This document shows, one piece after another, positions 1 to 10,635 of a stretch of 64,000 nt of DNA (its first letter is position 1; the number at the start of each line of letters is the position of its first letter). Where the stretch lies: contig NC_081414.1 of assembly GCF_030272615.1 (NCBI RefSeq), forward strand, positions 664,032,938 through 664,096,937, read 5' to 3'. The notes under the pieces are model-generated. The model did no database searches. It was not told the DNA's origin and saw only the letters and a list, made by a program, of their open reading frames with translations. Source of the stretch: Cryptomeria japonica. Lineage: Eukaryota > Streptophyta > Pinopsida > Cupressales > Cupressaceae. A program made the position numbers and the translations under genes.

Positions 1-6
1 TCCTAA

Positions 7-35
7 GTGTTGCCATCAATGCCAAAGGGGGAGAT
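7..35 (+). promoter_or_regulatory. Polypurine tract (PPT) of a family D LTR element
   Basis: The purine run AAAGGGGGAGAT (24-35) lies directly before an LTR that starts TGTTGG at 36, which is where plus-strand DNA synthesis is primed. The preceding GTGTTGCCATCAATGCCAA (7-25) can pair with 65-83 inside the LTR. The same arrangement recurs in the A, B, C, D and E elements of this window. The rest of this element lies left of the window. Confidence 0.8.
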
Positions 36-1198
36 TGTTGGCATTTTTTATGTTTATGCTGTGATTGTCATTGATGGACACACACTTGTATTGAGATCCC
101 CTTTATATGTATGAGCTCATGCTCAACCGGTATTTGTTCCAACTGGTATGTTGTATTCTAGTCTTTAGACTAGTAGTGATTTTGCAAAATGTGTTTCCCG
201 GTCTGAAGCAGCATGTCGACCCCAAGCAGTTCGCAGATCACAAGCAGTACAAGGGTGCAAAGTGGCACAACACATTCTTACCAGTCTTCATTTTTGTCAA
301 ACCGACAACCGGTATTTTGTATGAACTGGGAATACTCTGTGATGAGTTACCAACCGGCATTTTGTGATGAGTTACCAACCCACCAATTGTTTGACGGTGC
401 CGACACATTAATGGTGATTCCTGTGTCGTGTTACTAAGTATGTCTAGGTTCATTGAACCTAGGAAATTGTAAAGAAATCCTATTGGACCAACATGAAATC
501 AGATTCCTTTAAAAGGGACATCATGTCTAGGGTTTTATGTTGTTGCGAAAAGGGTTAATGTTGAGCTAGGGTTTAAGGTGGATGTTGAGTTGTTGGAAGA
601 GCGATCTTATCTGAGAAGATCAAGTTGTAACTAAGAGAGAGATAGAGAAGACTGAAGTAATGCTGGAATGCATTAGCTGTGAGCAATACTGGATCTAACC
701 AAGCAGCTTGTACTATTAGATAGATCAAACACTTGTTGATTACTCACATCTTTAACAAGTTAGTAGCCCCTAACCGGGTAGACCTCAAAGCCTTTGTAAA
801 ATCCTCTAACAAGGTGGTTCACACATGTGAATCTAAAATCCTCTAACAAGGTAGTCTTTAATCGGACTTATCTCCTAACAGAGATTGTGATTCCTAACAA
901 GATCTGTTCTGGTGAAGAACATTGTAAGACCTTAACCGGTCTGGTTTCTATTCTGCAGATAGTGACTTGTGAGTTCCATCTCACCGTGGTTTTTCCCAGT
1001 TGGGTTTCCACGTCAAATATCTTGTGTTATGGTTGTATTGCTTTTGTGGGTGAATGTTTTATTCACATTTTGGTTTGTATGTGTGGTAACCGGTTTGATT
1101 GTCAGACTACTTTACCGGTTTATCTTTAGACTGTGTAAGTGTTTTAGTGCAAATATTTTCGGAATACTAATTCACCCCCCCCCTCTTAGTATTCATCA
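36..1198 (+). repeat. 3' LTR of a plus-strand family D retrotransposon
   Basis: The LTR begins TGTTGGCA after a PPT and ends TATTCATCA at 1198. It is the reverse-complement counterpart of the two LTRs of the D element at 42001-49430: the segments around 960-1190 and 480-560 are recognisably the same sequence. It has a TATA-like TTTAAAAGG near 510, a hairpin-type motif TTTTTCCCAGTTGGGTTT near 990, and a C-tract shortly before the end. Because a PPT precedes it, it is a 3' LTR whose internal region is off the left edge. The TSD cannot be tested. Confidence 0.85.
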
Positions 1199-2424
1199 TG
1201 CATCACCCTAGTTATCTTTAGTGCCAGCAGCTCCGGGGGATCTCAAGCTAGCTCCCTGTGAACCCGGAAGGGATCCGCCAGGGACCGCATGAGCATCACC
1301 AGAAACCCTACTCTGAGCAACCTGAAACCCTACCCTAAGCGCCATTTTTCTAGAGTCACCTTGTGAGGTGTTATGTGGTATTTTTTTTAATTTTATGTTG
1401 CATTAAAGTTACTCACAAGTTGTGGGAGTGAATTTTAATAATATTTTTTCTCCAATTGCTAAAATAACCTCTATTAGATTCCTTTTATCTAGGGGAGAGG
1501 GACTAGTAATCATGAGGGCTAACTTTGTCAACATGTAGCCATCACATGGAATATTGTAAGACTTCCATTTTTTTTAGAAATGTAAAATGGACACTTAACT
1601 ATCTACAACTAAGGTTTGAAGGTGTGACTCATTATGCAATTTGTCAAAATAACACATCTAGTGTGAAGTGTCTAAAAAATATCATTTGTAATTAGTATAA
1701 TATAGTATTTTTATTTAAGATATAACTTATATGTAACTTAAATGGACCAAATTCATATTAGTAATCATAAATGTGTGTTATCTCTAACTTTTATATCCAA
1801 CACCAAAGGAGCAATAGTTGAACACAAAAAAAAAAAAATTGTTATAAAAACAACATATAACTATATAAAATACAACTTATATTGAACATGAAGAGACCAA
1901 TTGTTCAAAACTAAAACCTTTGAACAATCCCTCACATTTCATGAAAAAAATAAGGTATTTATTTTGTTCACCTTTTATATTTGTGGTAAGACAAATTATT
2001 AATATGAAATACTCCAATACATATACATTGCTACCCCAATAGTTGTACACATAAGATTAACATTTTTTCACTATAATAAGAATACTTGTTAAGTGAGCAT
2101 CTTTTTTTATAAATGACACACTTATAGTGGATAGACATGATATTTTATTTCAAACAAACTATAATTTATTTCACTTGTTAAGAATGTATTTATGCCTTTT
2201 TTATATAACATTTATAGGTTCTCTTATGTTCAAGTCCATTTTGACCAATATTTGGTATTTTTTTTTTATTTTGACATGTGAATTATTTATTTACAGTATA
2301 TAGTATAAATATGTGGCAAGACTGGATATTATAAGCACAAGTGGGTGTACAACTATTGGACCTATATAACTACTAGCCCCCCTCCCCTATTGTTGCTACT
2401 TTTGATTTAAAAGTAGAGCGAATT
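1199..2424. other. AT-rich non-genic stretch with an inverted repeat
   Basis: No coding frame is supportable here. 1199-1330 is a more GC-rich unique piece; the rest is AT-rich with homopolymer runs. A perfect 15 bp inverted repeat (2036-2050 and 2345-2359, CCAATAGTTGTACAC) is about 295 bp apart, and weaker copies of the same word occur near 1811 and 1890. This could be a decayed miniature transposon. Confidence 0.5.
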
Positions 2425-3640
2425 AATGTTAAAACAACTTTCTTACATGGAGATCTTGATGAGAAAATATTTATGAAATAGCCTAGTAATCTTATTGTGA
2501 AAGTACAAGAACACTTGGTTTGCAGAATAAGAGATCTTTGTATGGTTTGAAGAAGACACCAAGAATGCGGTATAATAAATTTGATGCTTTTTCATTGAAT
2601 CATAATTTTATTATTAGTGAAGAAGATTATTTCTTTTATTTTAAATTAATCAATAGTTTATCAATAATTAATATCATTTATGTTAATGATATGTTATTTA
2701 TTAGAAATGATAAGGGACCTTAAAAGTCAGTTATCTGGTACATTTGATATGAAATATTTAGGGGCTACAAAATATATATTGGGTACGGAAATCAATAGGG
2801 GTTCGATTAACAAAAAAATATTTTTGTCAAAAGACGTATGTTAACACTATTTTGTTATCTTTTTCTATGCATTATTGTAAACTAGTTAGTATTCACTTTT
2901 CAATTGGCACTAAGTTATCTCTAGAATAATATCCTAAAATAGATGATGAACTTGAAGAGACGTACAAAGTTTTATATGGTAGTGTTATAGGAAGCCTTAT
3001 TCATGATATGGTTTGTATAAGACTTGATATTGCCCAAGTGGTGGGAGTTCTTAGTAGATTTATGGAAAATCTTGGTAAAGAACATTGAACTAATTTGAAA
3101 AGGGTTTTTAGATATTTATGTGGGACTTCTAATCATTGGATTTGTTATCATCAATCTAATTATATGAGAAAGGTGAATGAATTGTAGGGCTTTGTTGATT
3201 CAAATTTTGTTGGTGATAAAGATTGTAGAAGGTCCACAAGTGGCTATGTCTTTGCCTTGTTTGGAGAAGTGGTTAATTGAATAATCAAAAGACAACTTAC
3301 AATTGCATTTTCTACTATGGAAGCATAGTACATGGCTATAACACATGCTTGTAAAGAAGAAATATGGTTAGAGATATTTTGTTTAGGTATTGGATTTTAG
3401 TGTAAACAAGTGAGAATCAGATGTGAGAGTCAAAGTCTCATACATTTGGCCAAAAATCCAATGTGACATGTTCACATGAAGCACATAGATGTTCAGTATC
3501 ACTTTGTTCAAGAAATGGTTGAGGGTTGTAGATTCATGTTACGAAAAGTAGACACTTTAGAGAATATTGTAGATTTACTTACTAAACTAGTAAGCACAAA
3601 AAAAATTTGTTGGTGCAAAGATACCATGGGCCTTACTTAG
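2425..3640 (+). pseudogene. Decayed Copia reverse transcriptase-RNase H (element H)
   Basis: Conceptual translation across several frames gives the end of a Copia pol: an RT block VKTTFLHGDLDEKIFM, then LYGLKKTPRMRY (normally [12 protein letters not shown]), the catalytic block IYVNDMLF (normally YVDD, one Asp changed to Asn), KYLGATKYILG, YGSVIGSLIHDM, then RNase H pieces such as RSTSGYVFAL and a tail like the Copia HFVQEMVEG/LTK end. At least eight stops and several frameshifts break it, so it is an old dead copy. The PPT and LTR directly downstream show that it is the 3' end of one element. The gag, protease and integrase parts are not present upstream. Confidence 0.85.
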
Positions 3641-3706
3641 ATTATAAAGGCTGATTTATTCAATTTCCTTTAATTCTTTATACAAGGTGTTTGACAAGTG
3701 GAAGAA

Positions 3707-4054
3707 TGTTGAGAAAATGTCTCAACCTTGATTTTACCATAATTGTATTTAAATATTTTTTGGTAATTTATAGGTATCTTTTAGTTGTCATGAAAGTTGT
3801 TGAATTCAATCATGACTTGTAAGGTGTTTTTTAGTTGTCAAAATAGAAAGAGTATGAAAAAGGGCAAGTTAAATAATAACTTGGAGAAGATTAGGAATAT
3901 CGTTCAAAAAGAAGATAAGATCACAAGTTGAAAGAGGAAGTTTTCTTATTTTTGTGATTTATGCCTAATAGTGGTTGATGTAATTCATTTGAAGGATTAA
4001 TACAAGTCTTGTACCTCTTTGTATTTATTTTGTAATCTATAATTTCCTTATATG
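3707..4054 (+). repeat. 3' LTR of Copia element H, left part
   Basis: A purine-rich stretch (ACAAGTGGAAGAA, about 3693-3706) follows the pol relic, and TGTTGAGAAAATG at 3707 then looks like an LTR start. The LTR is interrupted at 4054/4055 by the Gypsy element and resumes at 10353, ending TTTTTCAACA at 10431. The TGTTGA...TCAACA inverted ends and the total of about 427 bp fit a Copia LTR. The 5' LTR is not visible. Confidence 0.6.
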
Positions 4055-4863
4055 TGATGCAGGAGCATCCCCGGTTCATAGCAATCTTGCATCAACCAAA
4101 AATATTTTCCTTTTTGTTTTCCGTTTTGTTTGCAGTTTCAGTATTTCTCTCTGTGTACTGGTTTGGCTCACCGGATCCTGTGGAGTTGGATTCTACTTGA
4201 AGACTTGATCATCTTTCTTATTTCCAAACCACATCGCATTTGGATCATTTTCTGGCAAGATATCGCTATCGGTTTCCTTAATATTTTTTTGTTACCGGTT
4301 GACATTTTCTTGTTACCGATTGCCTGGACCTATTTTGGTGATCTACTGGAACCCATTCCGAAGCTTATGGATCCTTGGGCATTGATTTTGATGTTCCTTG
4401 GCATGTGGCCAACCTTTTCCCATGATCTACACTTATCCTTTGGAATTTCCAGAGTAATCTCTTAGCGGAGGCCGACCTTGTTGATTTTACATGTTAGGTC
4501 TTGTTCTTTGGGTTTTGATCCCTTTTTGGGCCAACCGGATGCCCTTGGATCATATATATAATAATAATTGTGCATTAGAATGTAACAGTCAAACAATGAG
4601 GTAGCCAGACTGAGCATAGAAGATAGATCTTAAGATTAAAGGTCCTGGTTGTGACCTATTTTATACTTTGAGCATGGTTTAGCAGGGCCGTGAGCCAGTT
4701 TGTATAACCTGGTAGTTATCAGTTGGTTGTAATCAATTTTAATGAATTAAATCAATTTTTTCTACATTGCTTCCATCATATCTTTGTGTTTCCATTGAGT
4801 TTACTCTTGCTGACTAGTCTAGATTGATCTCTTTGAGGTCCCTCCTAACCGGTGACTGCTTCA
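4055..4863 (+). repeat. 5' LTR of the chromovirus
   Basis: Starts TGATGCAGGAGC and ends TGCTTCA, directly before the primer-binding site. A TATA-type sequence TATATATAATAA (about 4553-4564) is a plausible U3 promoter. Paired with the LTR at 9537-10347. Confidence 0.9.
4553..4564 (+). promoter_or_regulatory. Putative TATA box in the chromovirus 5' LTR
   Basis: TATATATAATAA sits about 500 bp into an 809 bp LTR, the usual place for the Pol II promoter. The equivalent site in the 3' LTR is TATATATAA at about 10040-10048. Only sequence resemblance supports this. Confidence 0.5.
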
Positions 4864-4865
4864 AG

Positions 4866-4881
4866 TGGTATAAGAGTGAGC
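4866..4881 (+). promoter_or_regulatory. Primer-binding site, initiator Met-tRNA type (mutated)
   Basis: TGGTATAAGAGTGAGC lies two bases after the 5' LTR. The usual plant form is TGGTATCAGAGC followed by related bases, complementary to the 3' end of initiator tRNA-Met. One C to A change and a G to T change are visible. Confidence 0.8.
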
Positions 4882-4932
4882 TTTTGTTTTGAAGGTTGCA
4901 TGTCCTGAGATTTTGTTGTAGGGTGGTAGACT

Positions 4933-6088
4933 ATGGATCCAAGTTGCAACTACAGAGGACTAGCATAAAAGGTGGAGTGAAGAGGAACTAGGAATGGTGG
5001 AGCACGTGGAAATGCAGACCCTGTTGTGATAGAAATGTTGCGAGGGATGGTAGCTTGGTTGGAAGGCATGGAGACAGCCTAGAGAAGAGGCTGGCATATT
5101 GAAGATGTAAGTGAAGATGAAGGAGAAGAAGCCTCGACAGAACAAGTAAACCCATCGGCAGTTGATTTGAATGAGGAAAGGTTTTTGAGGGTTTTGAGTA
5201 GGGCGAATACTAAACCTCATTTTACCCCACCAGAATATGATGGGAAGTTGGATTCGGATGAATTGATGGATTAGATCTCAGAGATGGAGAAGTATTTTGA
5301 TTTTGAAAACACTGCAGAAGAAAGGAGGGTGAAATATGCATGTACCCGGTTGAAAGGTCATGCATCTCTTTGGTGGGAGCATTTGAAAGTTGATAGACAT
5401 AGACGAGTTAAAGAGAAGATTAAGACATGGGATCAGATGATTGCTAAGTTGAAATCAAAATTTATGCTAGCTAATTATTAAGTGAACTTGTTCTGGAAGT
5501 TGCATACTTTGAAGCAGAAGGAATCTAGTGTGAAGGAATTCACCAAAGTATTGTACAAGTTGAACATCAGATCTGGACATATTGATGATGAAGTTTAACA
5601 AGTTGTAAGATATTTGAATGAATTGCAGGTATCCATACAAGATGAACTTAGTTTGATCAAATTAGAGAATGTTGAAGAGGCTTACCAGTATGCCCTAAAG
5701 GAAGAAAAGAAGCTAAACAAAAGACATGAGTAGAGGTGGAGAGGTAGGGGTGGAAGGTTTACCGAAGGAAGATTTCAAGGAGGAAGAGGATATACCAAAG
5801 GTAGAGTAACATGTACAAATCAGAACAAGGACAAGGAAGTGAACAAAGAAGGTCATTCATACTAGAAGGATGATAGAAATTTCTACTAGAGGAGAGAACC
5901 GAATGGCTACCGAAATAAGAATTTTGGAAGAGAAGACAAGAGAATATTTAGAGGAACTTGCTATAAGTGTGGATGATGAGGACATAATGTTTTTGAGTGT
6001 AGAAAGACAAAGAATACTGGAAGAGAAGCAGTGGTGGAAGAAAACCCCACCAAATTGGATAATAAACCGGAAGATGGAGAATCATTGA
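4933..6088 (+). pseudogene. Chromovirus gag
   Basis: ATG at 4933 opens a frame (MDPSCNYRG...) broken by several TAG/TAA stops. The block around 5170-5600 has the Retrotrans_gag pattern: FTPPEYDGKLD, then EMEKYFDFE, a CTRLKGHASLWWEHLK core, TWDQMIAKLKSKF, and a later KEFTKVLYKLNI. A basic Gly/Arg-rich tail (about 5730-5800) and one CCHC zinc knuckle (CYKCG, stop, GHNVFEC, about 5955-6000, read after a frame change) follow. Gag would form the virus-like particle and package RNA. The stops replace Trp, Gln or Tyr codons expected for the family. Confidence 0.85.
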
Positions 6089-6560
6089 TGATGAGGAGAA
6101 CTCCATGCCATACTGGAAGAGATGAAGAACCCTTGCAAAGGAAGAATTAATTCAAGACTAGATGCAAGGTATCTGGTAAGTGTTGTAAAGTTGTTATTCA
6201 TAGTGGTAGTTTAGAAAATCTTGTTTTAGAAGAGATGGTGAATGAGTTGAATTTGGAGAGATTGAAACACCATAGGCCTTATCAGATAGCATGGAATCGG
6301 GATGAACATAAGTTGTTAGTAAGTGAGAAATGTTTGGTGAATTTAAAAAATTGGGAACTATCATGATTAACTCTTGTTTGATATTATTCCTATGGACATT
6401 TGTCATCTTTTGTTGGGTAGACCTAGGAAGTCTGATAGACAGGCAGTACATGATGGGAGGAAGAATACATACACTATTGTGGCTAATGGGACGAAGAAAA
6501 CCTTATTGCCCTTGGAGGAACCTTTGAAGAATGAAGTATGTACGAATGCTAGAATTTGTT
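6089..6560 (+). pseudogene. Chromovirus protease region
   Basis: Reading across frames gives CCKVVIHSGSLENLVLEEMV, which corresponds to the retropepsin motif CxxVIDSGSxxNLV. The catalytic Asp of D-S/T-G is changed to His (HSG). Downstream, HHRPYQIAWNRDEHKLLVSE and the frameshifted IPMDICHLLLGRP match the plant Gypsy protease C-terminus. A frameshift near 6345-6375 and the lost Asp make it inactive. Confidence 0.8.
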
Positions 6561-6596
6561 TGGTAGATGGAAGGAAATTCTTGGATGGATTGAGAC

Positions 6597-8165
6597 ATGA
6601 GAATGTTTGTTTTTTCCTTAATTCCTAAGAAGACTGAGAAACCAGACCTGGAAGAAGAACAGTTAGAAGAGATAAAAGATTTGCTGACAGAATATGAAGA
6701 CAACATTTCAGATAATGTACCTGATGGATTGCCACCTATGAGAAGTATCAGTCATTGCATGGACTTGGTTCCCGAAGCTAGATCGCCTAATAAAGTTGCA
6801 CATCGGATAACACCAACACAAAATGAAGAACTGAATAGACAAGTGCATGAGTTGTTGAAGAAAGGTTTGATCAGGGAAAGTCTGAGCCCTTGTGTAGTAC
6901 CAGCAGTATTAGCACCTAATAATAATGGAGAGTGGAGAATGTGTACTAATTCCAAAGAAATAAACAAGATCATAGTGAAATATTAGTTTCCTTTATCTAG
7001 GATGGATGACATAATGGACTGTTTGAGTGGAGCCAAATACTTTACAAAGATATATTTGAAGAGTGGATATCATCAGATCGGGATCAAAGAAGGAGATGAG
7101 TGGAAGACAACATTCAAGAAAAATGAAGGACTAAATGAATGGTTGGTGATTCCTTTTGGGTTAACTAATGCACCAAGTACTTTCATGAGGCTGATGAATG
7201 AGGTATTGAAGAAATTATTGGGTAAGTTTGTTATTGTATATTAGGATAACATTCTGATTTTCAGTAAGACAAAAGAGGAACATTTGTTGCATTTGAGACA
7301 AGTTTTACAGAGGTTGAGAGAAGAAAATTTGTTGATAAACATTAAGAAGTGTACTTTCATTAAGGATGAGTTAGTCTATTTGGGATTTGTGATATCTGAG
7401 GATGGTTTCAAGATGGACCCTAAAAAAGTAAAATCAATTATTGAGTGGCCTACACTGGAAAGCATTGGAGAGGTAAGATCATTTCATGGATTGACTAGTT
7501 TCTACTAGAAGTTCATCAAAAATTTTAGTTAAGTTTGTAACCCTATGATTGAGACCATGAGAGGAGATCAGAAGGATTTCAAGTGGACCACCAGAGAAAA
7601 CAAAATTTTTGATCTATTGAAGCAGAAAGTGACTGAGCAGCTTGTGTTAGCTTTACTGGATTTCAATAAAGTATTTCAAGTGTATTGTGATGCAAGTGGA
7701 ACAACAATAGGAGCAGTCTTGAGTTAGGATGGGAGAGCAGTAGCTTATTTCAGTGAGAAATTGAATGATGCCCAAAGGAGATATTCAGTGTATGATAAGG
7801 ATTTTTATGTCATAGTTCAAGCCTTGAAGAAGTGGAGATATTACTTGTTGCCTAAGGAGTTTGTGTTGTATACATATCATCAAGATTTGCATTATTTGAA
7901 TAGTCAGAGTAAGTTGAATTAAAGACATATAAGATGGGTAGAGTTTTTGTAGAGTTACACCTTTGTATTGAAGCATAGAAGTGGAAAATCTAACAAAGTT
8001 GTTGATGCATTAAGTAGGAGAAGGAATTTGCTGATAGAGATGACACTGACAGTATTAGGATTTGAGGAATTGAAGACCTTCTATGATGATGACCTAGATT
8101 TTGCCAAACCTTGGAGAGCATCTAGAGAACCGATTATGGTAGTTAGAAGCAAGTGGTTGGATTAA
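6597..8165 (+). pseudogene. Chromovirus reverse transcriptase and RNase H
   Basis: RT blocks appear in order: HRITPTQNEELNRQVHELLKKGLIRESLSP with [33 protein letters not shown] (normally F-K-I-D-L-R-S-G-Y-H-Q-I), [19 protein letters not shown], the catalytic box read as Y-stop-DN-ILIFS (normally YxDDILIFS), LGFVISEDGFKMDPKKV, then RNase H with VYCDASGTTIGAVLS, VAYFSEKLNDAQRRYSVYDK and HRSGKSNKVVDALSRR. Stops at about 6985, 7241, 7507, 7725, 7919 and 7951 mostly replace Gln, Arg or other codons expected at these sites. The catalytic box and RT block D are damaged, so no active enzyme is possible. Confidence 0.9.
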
Positions 8166-8180
8166 TTCATTCAGGATGGG

Positions 8181-9505
8181 ATGTTATTCAGAGGAGTTCA
8201 ATTGTGCATACCTAAGAGTTATATGAGAGAGAATCTGGTAAAGGAGAAACACAGTGGAGGATTAGCTAGAAATTTTGGTATTGACAAAACAGTAGCATTG
8301 GTGAGTGAGCAGTACTTTTGGCCCCAAATTCATAAGGATGTTAAGAAATATGTGCAAAGTTGTAGAGTTTGTCAAGTTGCAAAGGGTAGTAGTCAGAATG
8401 TGGGATTGTATAAACCTTTGACAGTACCAGTAAGACCTTGGGAGGATATAAGCATGGATTTTATACTTGGATTACCTAAAATGTCGAGAGGGAATGATTC
8501 TATATTTGTGGTAGTGGATAGATTCTTGAAGATGGCTCATTTCATAGCTTGTAAGAAGACATCAGATCTATTACATATACAGATCTATTTTTCAAGGAAG
8601 TAGTGAGATTGCATGAATTCCCTAAGAGCATAGTTTCAGACATAGACACTAAGTTTGTTGGCTATTTTTGGAGAATACTTTAGAAGAAGATGAAGACAAA
8701 TTTGAAGTTCAGTTTTATTTTTCATCCACATACTGATGGATAGACAGAAGTAGTTAACTGGAGCTTGGTAAATTTGTTGAGATGTTTAGTTGGAGATAAA
8801 ACTGGAAGTTGGGATTTGATTCTTGTACAAGTAGAGTTTTCCTAAAACAATTCAATAAATAGGAGTACCGGAAGAACACCTTTTGAGATTGTTACTAGAG
8901 TGCATCCTAGAGATATATCAGAATTAAGAGATATTAGCAGTGAAGACTGGAGAAGTTTAGAAGCAGAAGACTTTGCAGATCATGTGGCAGCCTTGCATAT
9001 TCAGGTTAAGCAGCATTTGGAGGACATGAACAACAAATATAAGGAGAAGGAAGATGAGAAGAGGAGACATAAGGAATTTGAAGTTGGTGATGACGTGATG
9101 GTATATATGAGAAAAGAGAGATTTCTAGTTGGAACTTATAACAAATTGCAGATGAAAAAGTTTGGACCTTGCAGGATTTTGAGGAAGTTCAGTTCTAGGA
9201 ATGCATATGAAGTGGAGTTACCGGATAGTCTGAGTATTTCACTTGTGTTTAACATTGCAGATCTCCATGAGTATCATGAACCAAAAATCAGTAAGGACAG
9301 TATTGCAAACTTGGAGAATAAATTTCCCTAGAAGGAACCAGATCAGATTGAAGACATTTTAGACAGTAGGATTGGGCATAATACCCTGAGCAGGCAGTAT
9401 AAGGAGTATCTTGTGAAGTGGAAGGACAGAACAATTGAAGATTCATCTTGGATTTATCAGGTAGAGGTAGACCACCTTGGTTTTCCTCTGACCCCAGCAA
9501 AGTGA
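8181..9505 (+). pseudogene. Chromovirus integrase with C-terminal chromodomain
   Basis: The zinc-binding HHCC region reads KHSGGLARNFGIDKTVALV through CRVCQVAKG; the second His is Asn. The catalytic core begins WEDISMDFILGLP (first Asp) and VVVDRFLKMAHF. The second Asp region (about 8630-8650) and the TEVVN Glu region (about 8745-8760) follow after frameshifts. A long DNA-binding C-terminal region (8900-9331) precedes a chromodomain at about 9331-9505: EDILDSRIGHN..., REYLVKWKDR-type block read as KEYLVKWKDRTIEDSSW. The chromodomain is known in this group to guide insertion into heterochromatin. A stop at about 9329 separates it from the rest. Confidence 0.88.
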
Positions 9506-9536
9506 GATACTCACTTTTTGAATAACCTTGGATGTC

Positions 9537-10347
9537 TGATGCAGGAACATCCCCGGTTCATAGCAACCTTGCATCAACCAAAAATATTTTCCTTCATGTT
9601 TTTCTTTTTGTTTGTAGTTTTAGCATTTCTTTCTGTGTGTACCGATTTCGGCTCACTGGATCTTGTGGAGTTGGATTCTACTTGAAGACTTGATCATCTT
9701 TCTTATTTCCAGACCTCATTGCATTTGGATCATTTTCTATCAAGATATCGCTATTGATTTCCTTGACAGTTTCCTGTTACCAGTTGACAGTTTCTTGTTA
9801 CCAGTTGCCTAGACCTATTTTGGTGATCTACTGAAACCCCTTCCAAAGCTTGCAGAGACTTGGGTGTTGATTCTAATGTTACTTGGCATGTGGTTGACCT
9901 TTTCTCACAATCTACACTTCATGCTTTGCAATTTTTGGAGGAATCTCTTGGTGGAGGCCAACCTTGTTGATTTTACACGTTAGGTATTGTTCTTTGGGTT
10001 TTGATCCCTTTTTGGGTCAACCAGATCCCCTTGGATTGTATATATAATTGTAATTATGCATTAGAATGTAACAATCAAATAATGAGGTAGTTATATTGAG
10101 TGTAGAAGATAGATCTTAAGATTAAAGGTCTCGGTTGTGACCTATTTTGTACTTTGAGCATGTTTTAGTAGACCTGTGAGCTGGTTTCTATAACTCGGTA
10201 GTTACTAGTTGGTTGTAATCAATTTTCATGAAGTAAATCAATTTTTTGTATTGCCTTCATCATATCTTTGTGTTTCCATTGTGTTTACTCTTGTTGATCG
10301 GTCTGGATTGATCTCTTTAAGGTCCCTCCTAACCGATGACTACTTCA
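9537..10347 (+). repeat. 3' LTR of the chromovirus
   Basis: Begins TGATGCAGGAACATCC, ends TACTTCA, followed by the ATATG TSD. Length 811 bp against 809 bp for the 5' copy. Differences from the 5' LTR are mainly transitions. Confidence 0.9.
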
Positions 10348-10352
10348 ATATG

Positions 10353-10431
10353 ATTTATTAATATTTGTTTATTTGACTACATAATATTATCAGCATATTT
10401 CCTCTATAAAGTTTTAGATTGTTTTTCAACA
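10353..10431 (+). repeat. 3' LTR of Copia element H, right part
   Basis: Continues the LTR interrupted at 4054. It ends TTTTTCAACA, the inverted counterpart of the TGTTGA start at 3707. Confidence 0.5.
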
Positions 10432-10515
10432 CAACCATCATAAATTGTGATATATCAGAGTTGCATAGAAAATCTCAAGTTCCATGTGAGAATGAAAGAA
10501 ATAAAAATATAACAC

Positions 10516-10632
10516 CACTTTATTTGCAAGAAAATTGAAGATGGTGAAATGGAATTGAAGTTGTGTGACACTCAAAGTATGTTTGCTAACATGTTCACCA
10601 AATGTCTCCCAAATCTCAAACATAGATTGTAG
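10516..10632 (+). pseudogene. Copia RNase H C-terminal scrap
   Basis: The plus strand reads HFICKKIEDGEMELKLCDTQ then MFANMFTKCLP, matching the Copia RNase H tail (HFIR...G.I.L.Y..T..Q.ADI.TK.LP). No PPT or LTR could be placed with confidence downstream. It is probably a fragment of a further, older Copia insertion. Confidence 0.6.
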
Positions 10633-10635
10633 ATT

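Larger units (their letters stand above)
4055..10347 (+). mobile_element. Complete but dead Ty3/Gypsy chromovirus-type LTR retrotransposon
   Basis: Two direct LTRs (4055-4863 and 9537-10347) flank an internal region in the order gag, protease, RT, RNase H, integrase, chromodomain. This order and the C-terminal chromodomain mark a chromovirus. The 5 bp flanks ATATG (4050-4054 and 10348-10352) match exactly and are the TSD. The LTRs differ by roughly one base in ten by eye, and the coding region carries many stops, so the insertion is old. It landed inside the 3' LTR of Copia element H. Confidence 0.93.

Noticed and set aside
107-453. Overlapping short frames on both strands inside the left LTR
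   Set aside because: They lie in the U3 part of an LTR, have no family motif, and are not conserved in the two other D LTRs.
4130-4465. 111-codon hydrophobic plus-strand frame
   Set aside because: It lies within the chromovirus 5' LTR, and the 3' LTR copy breaks it with stops, so it is not a gene.
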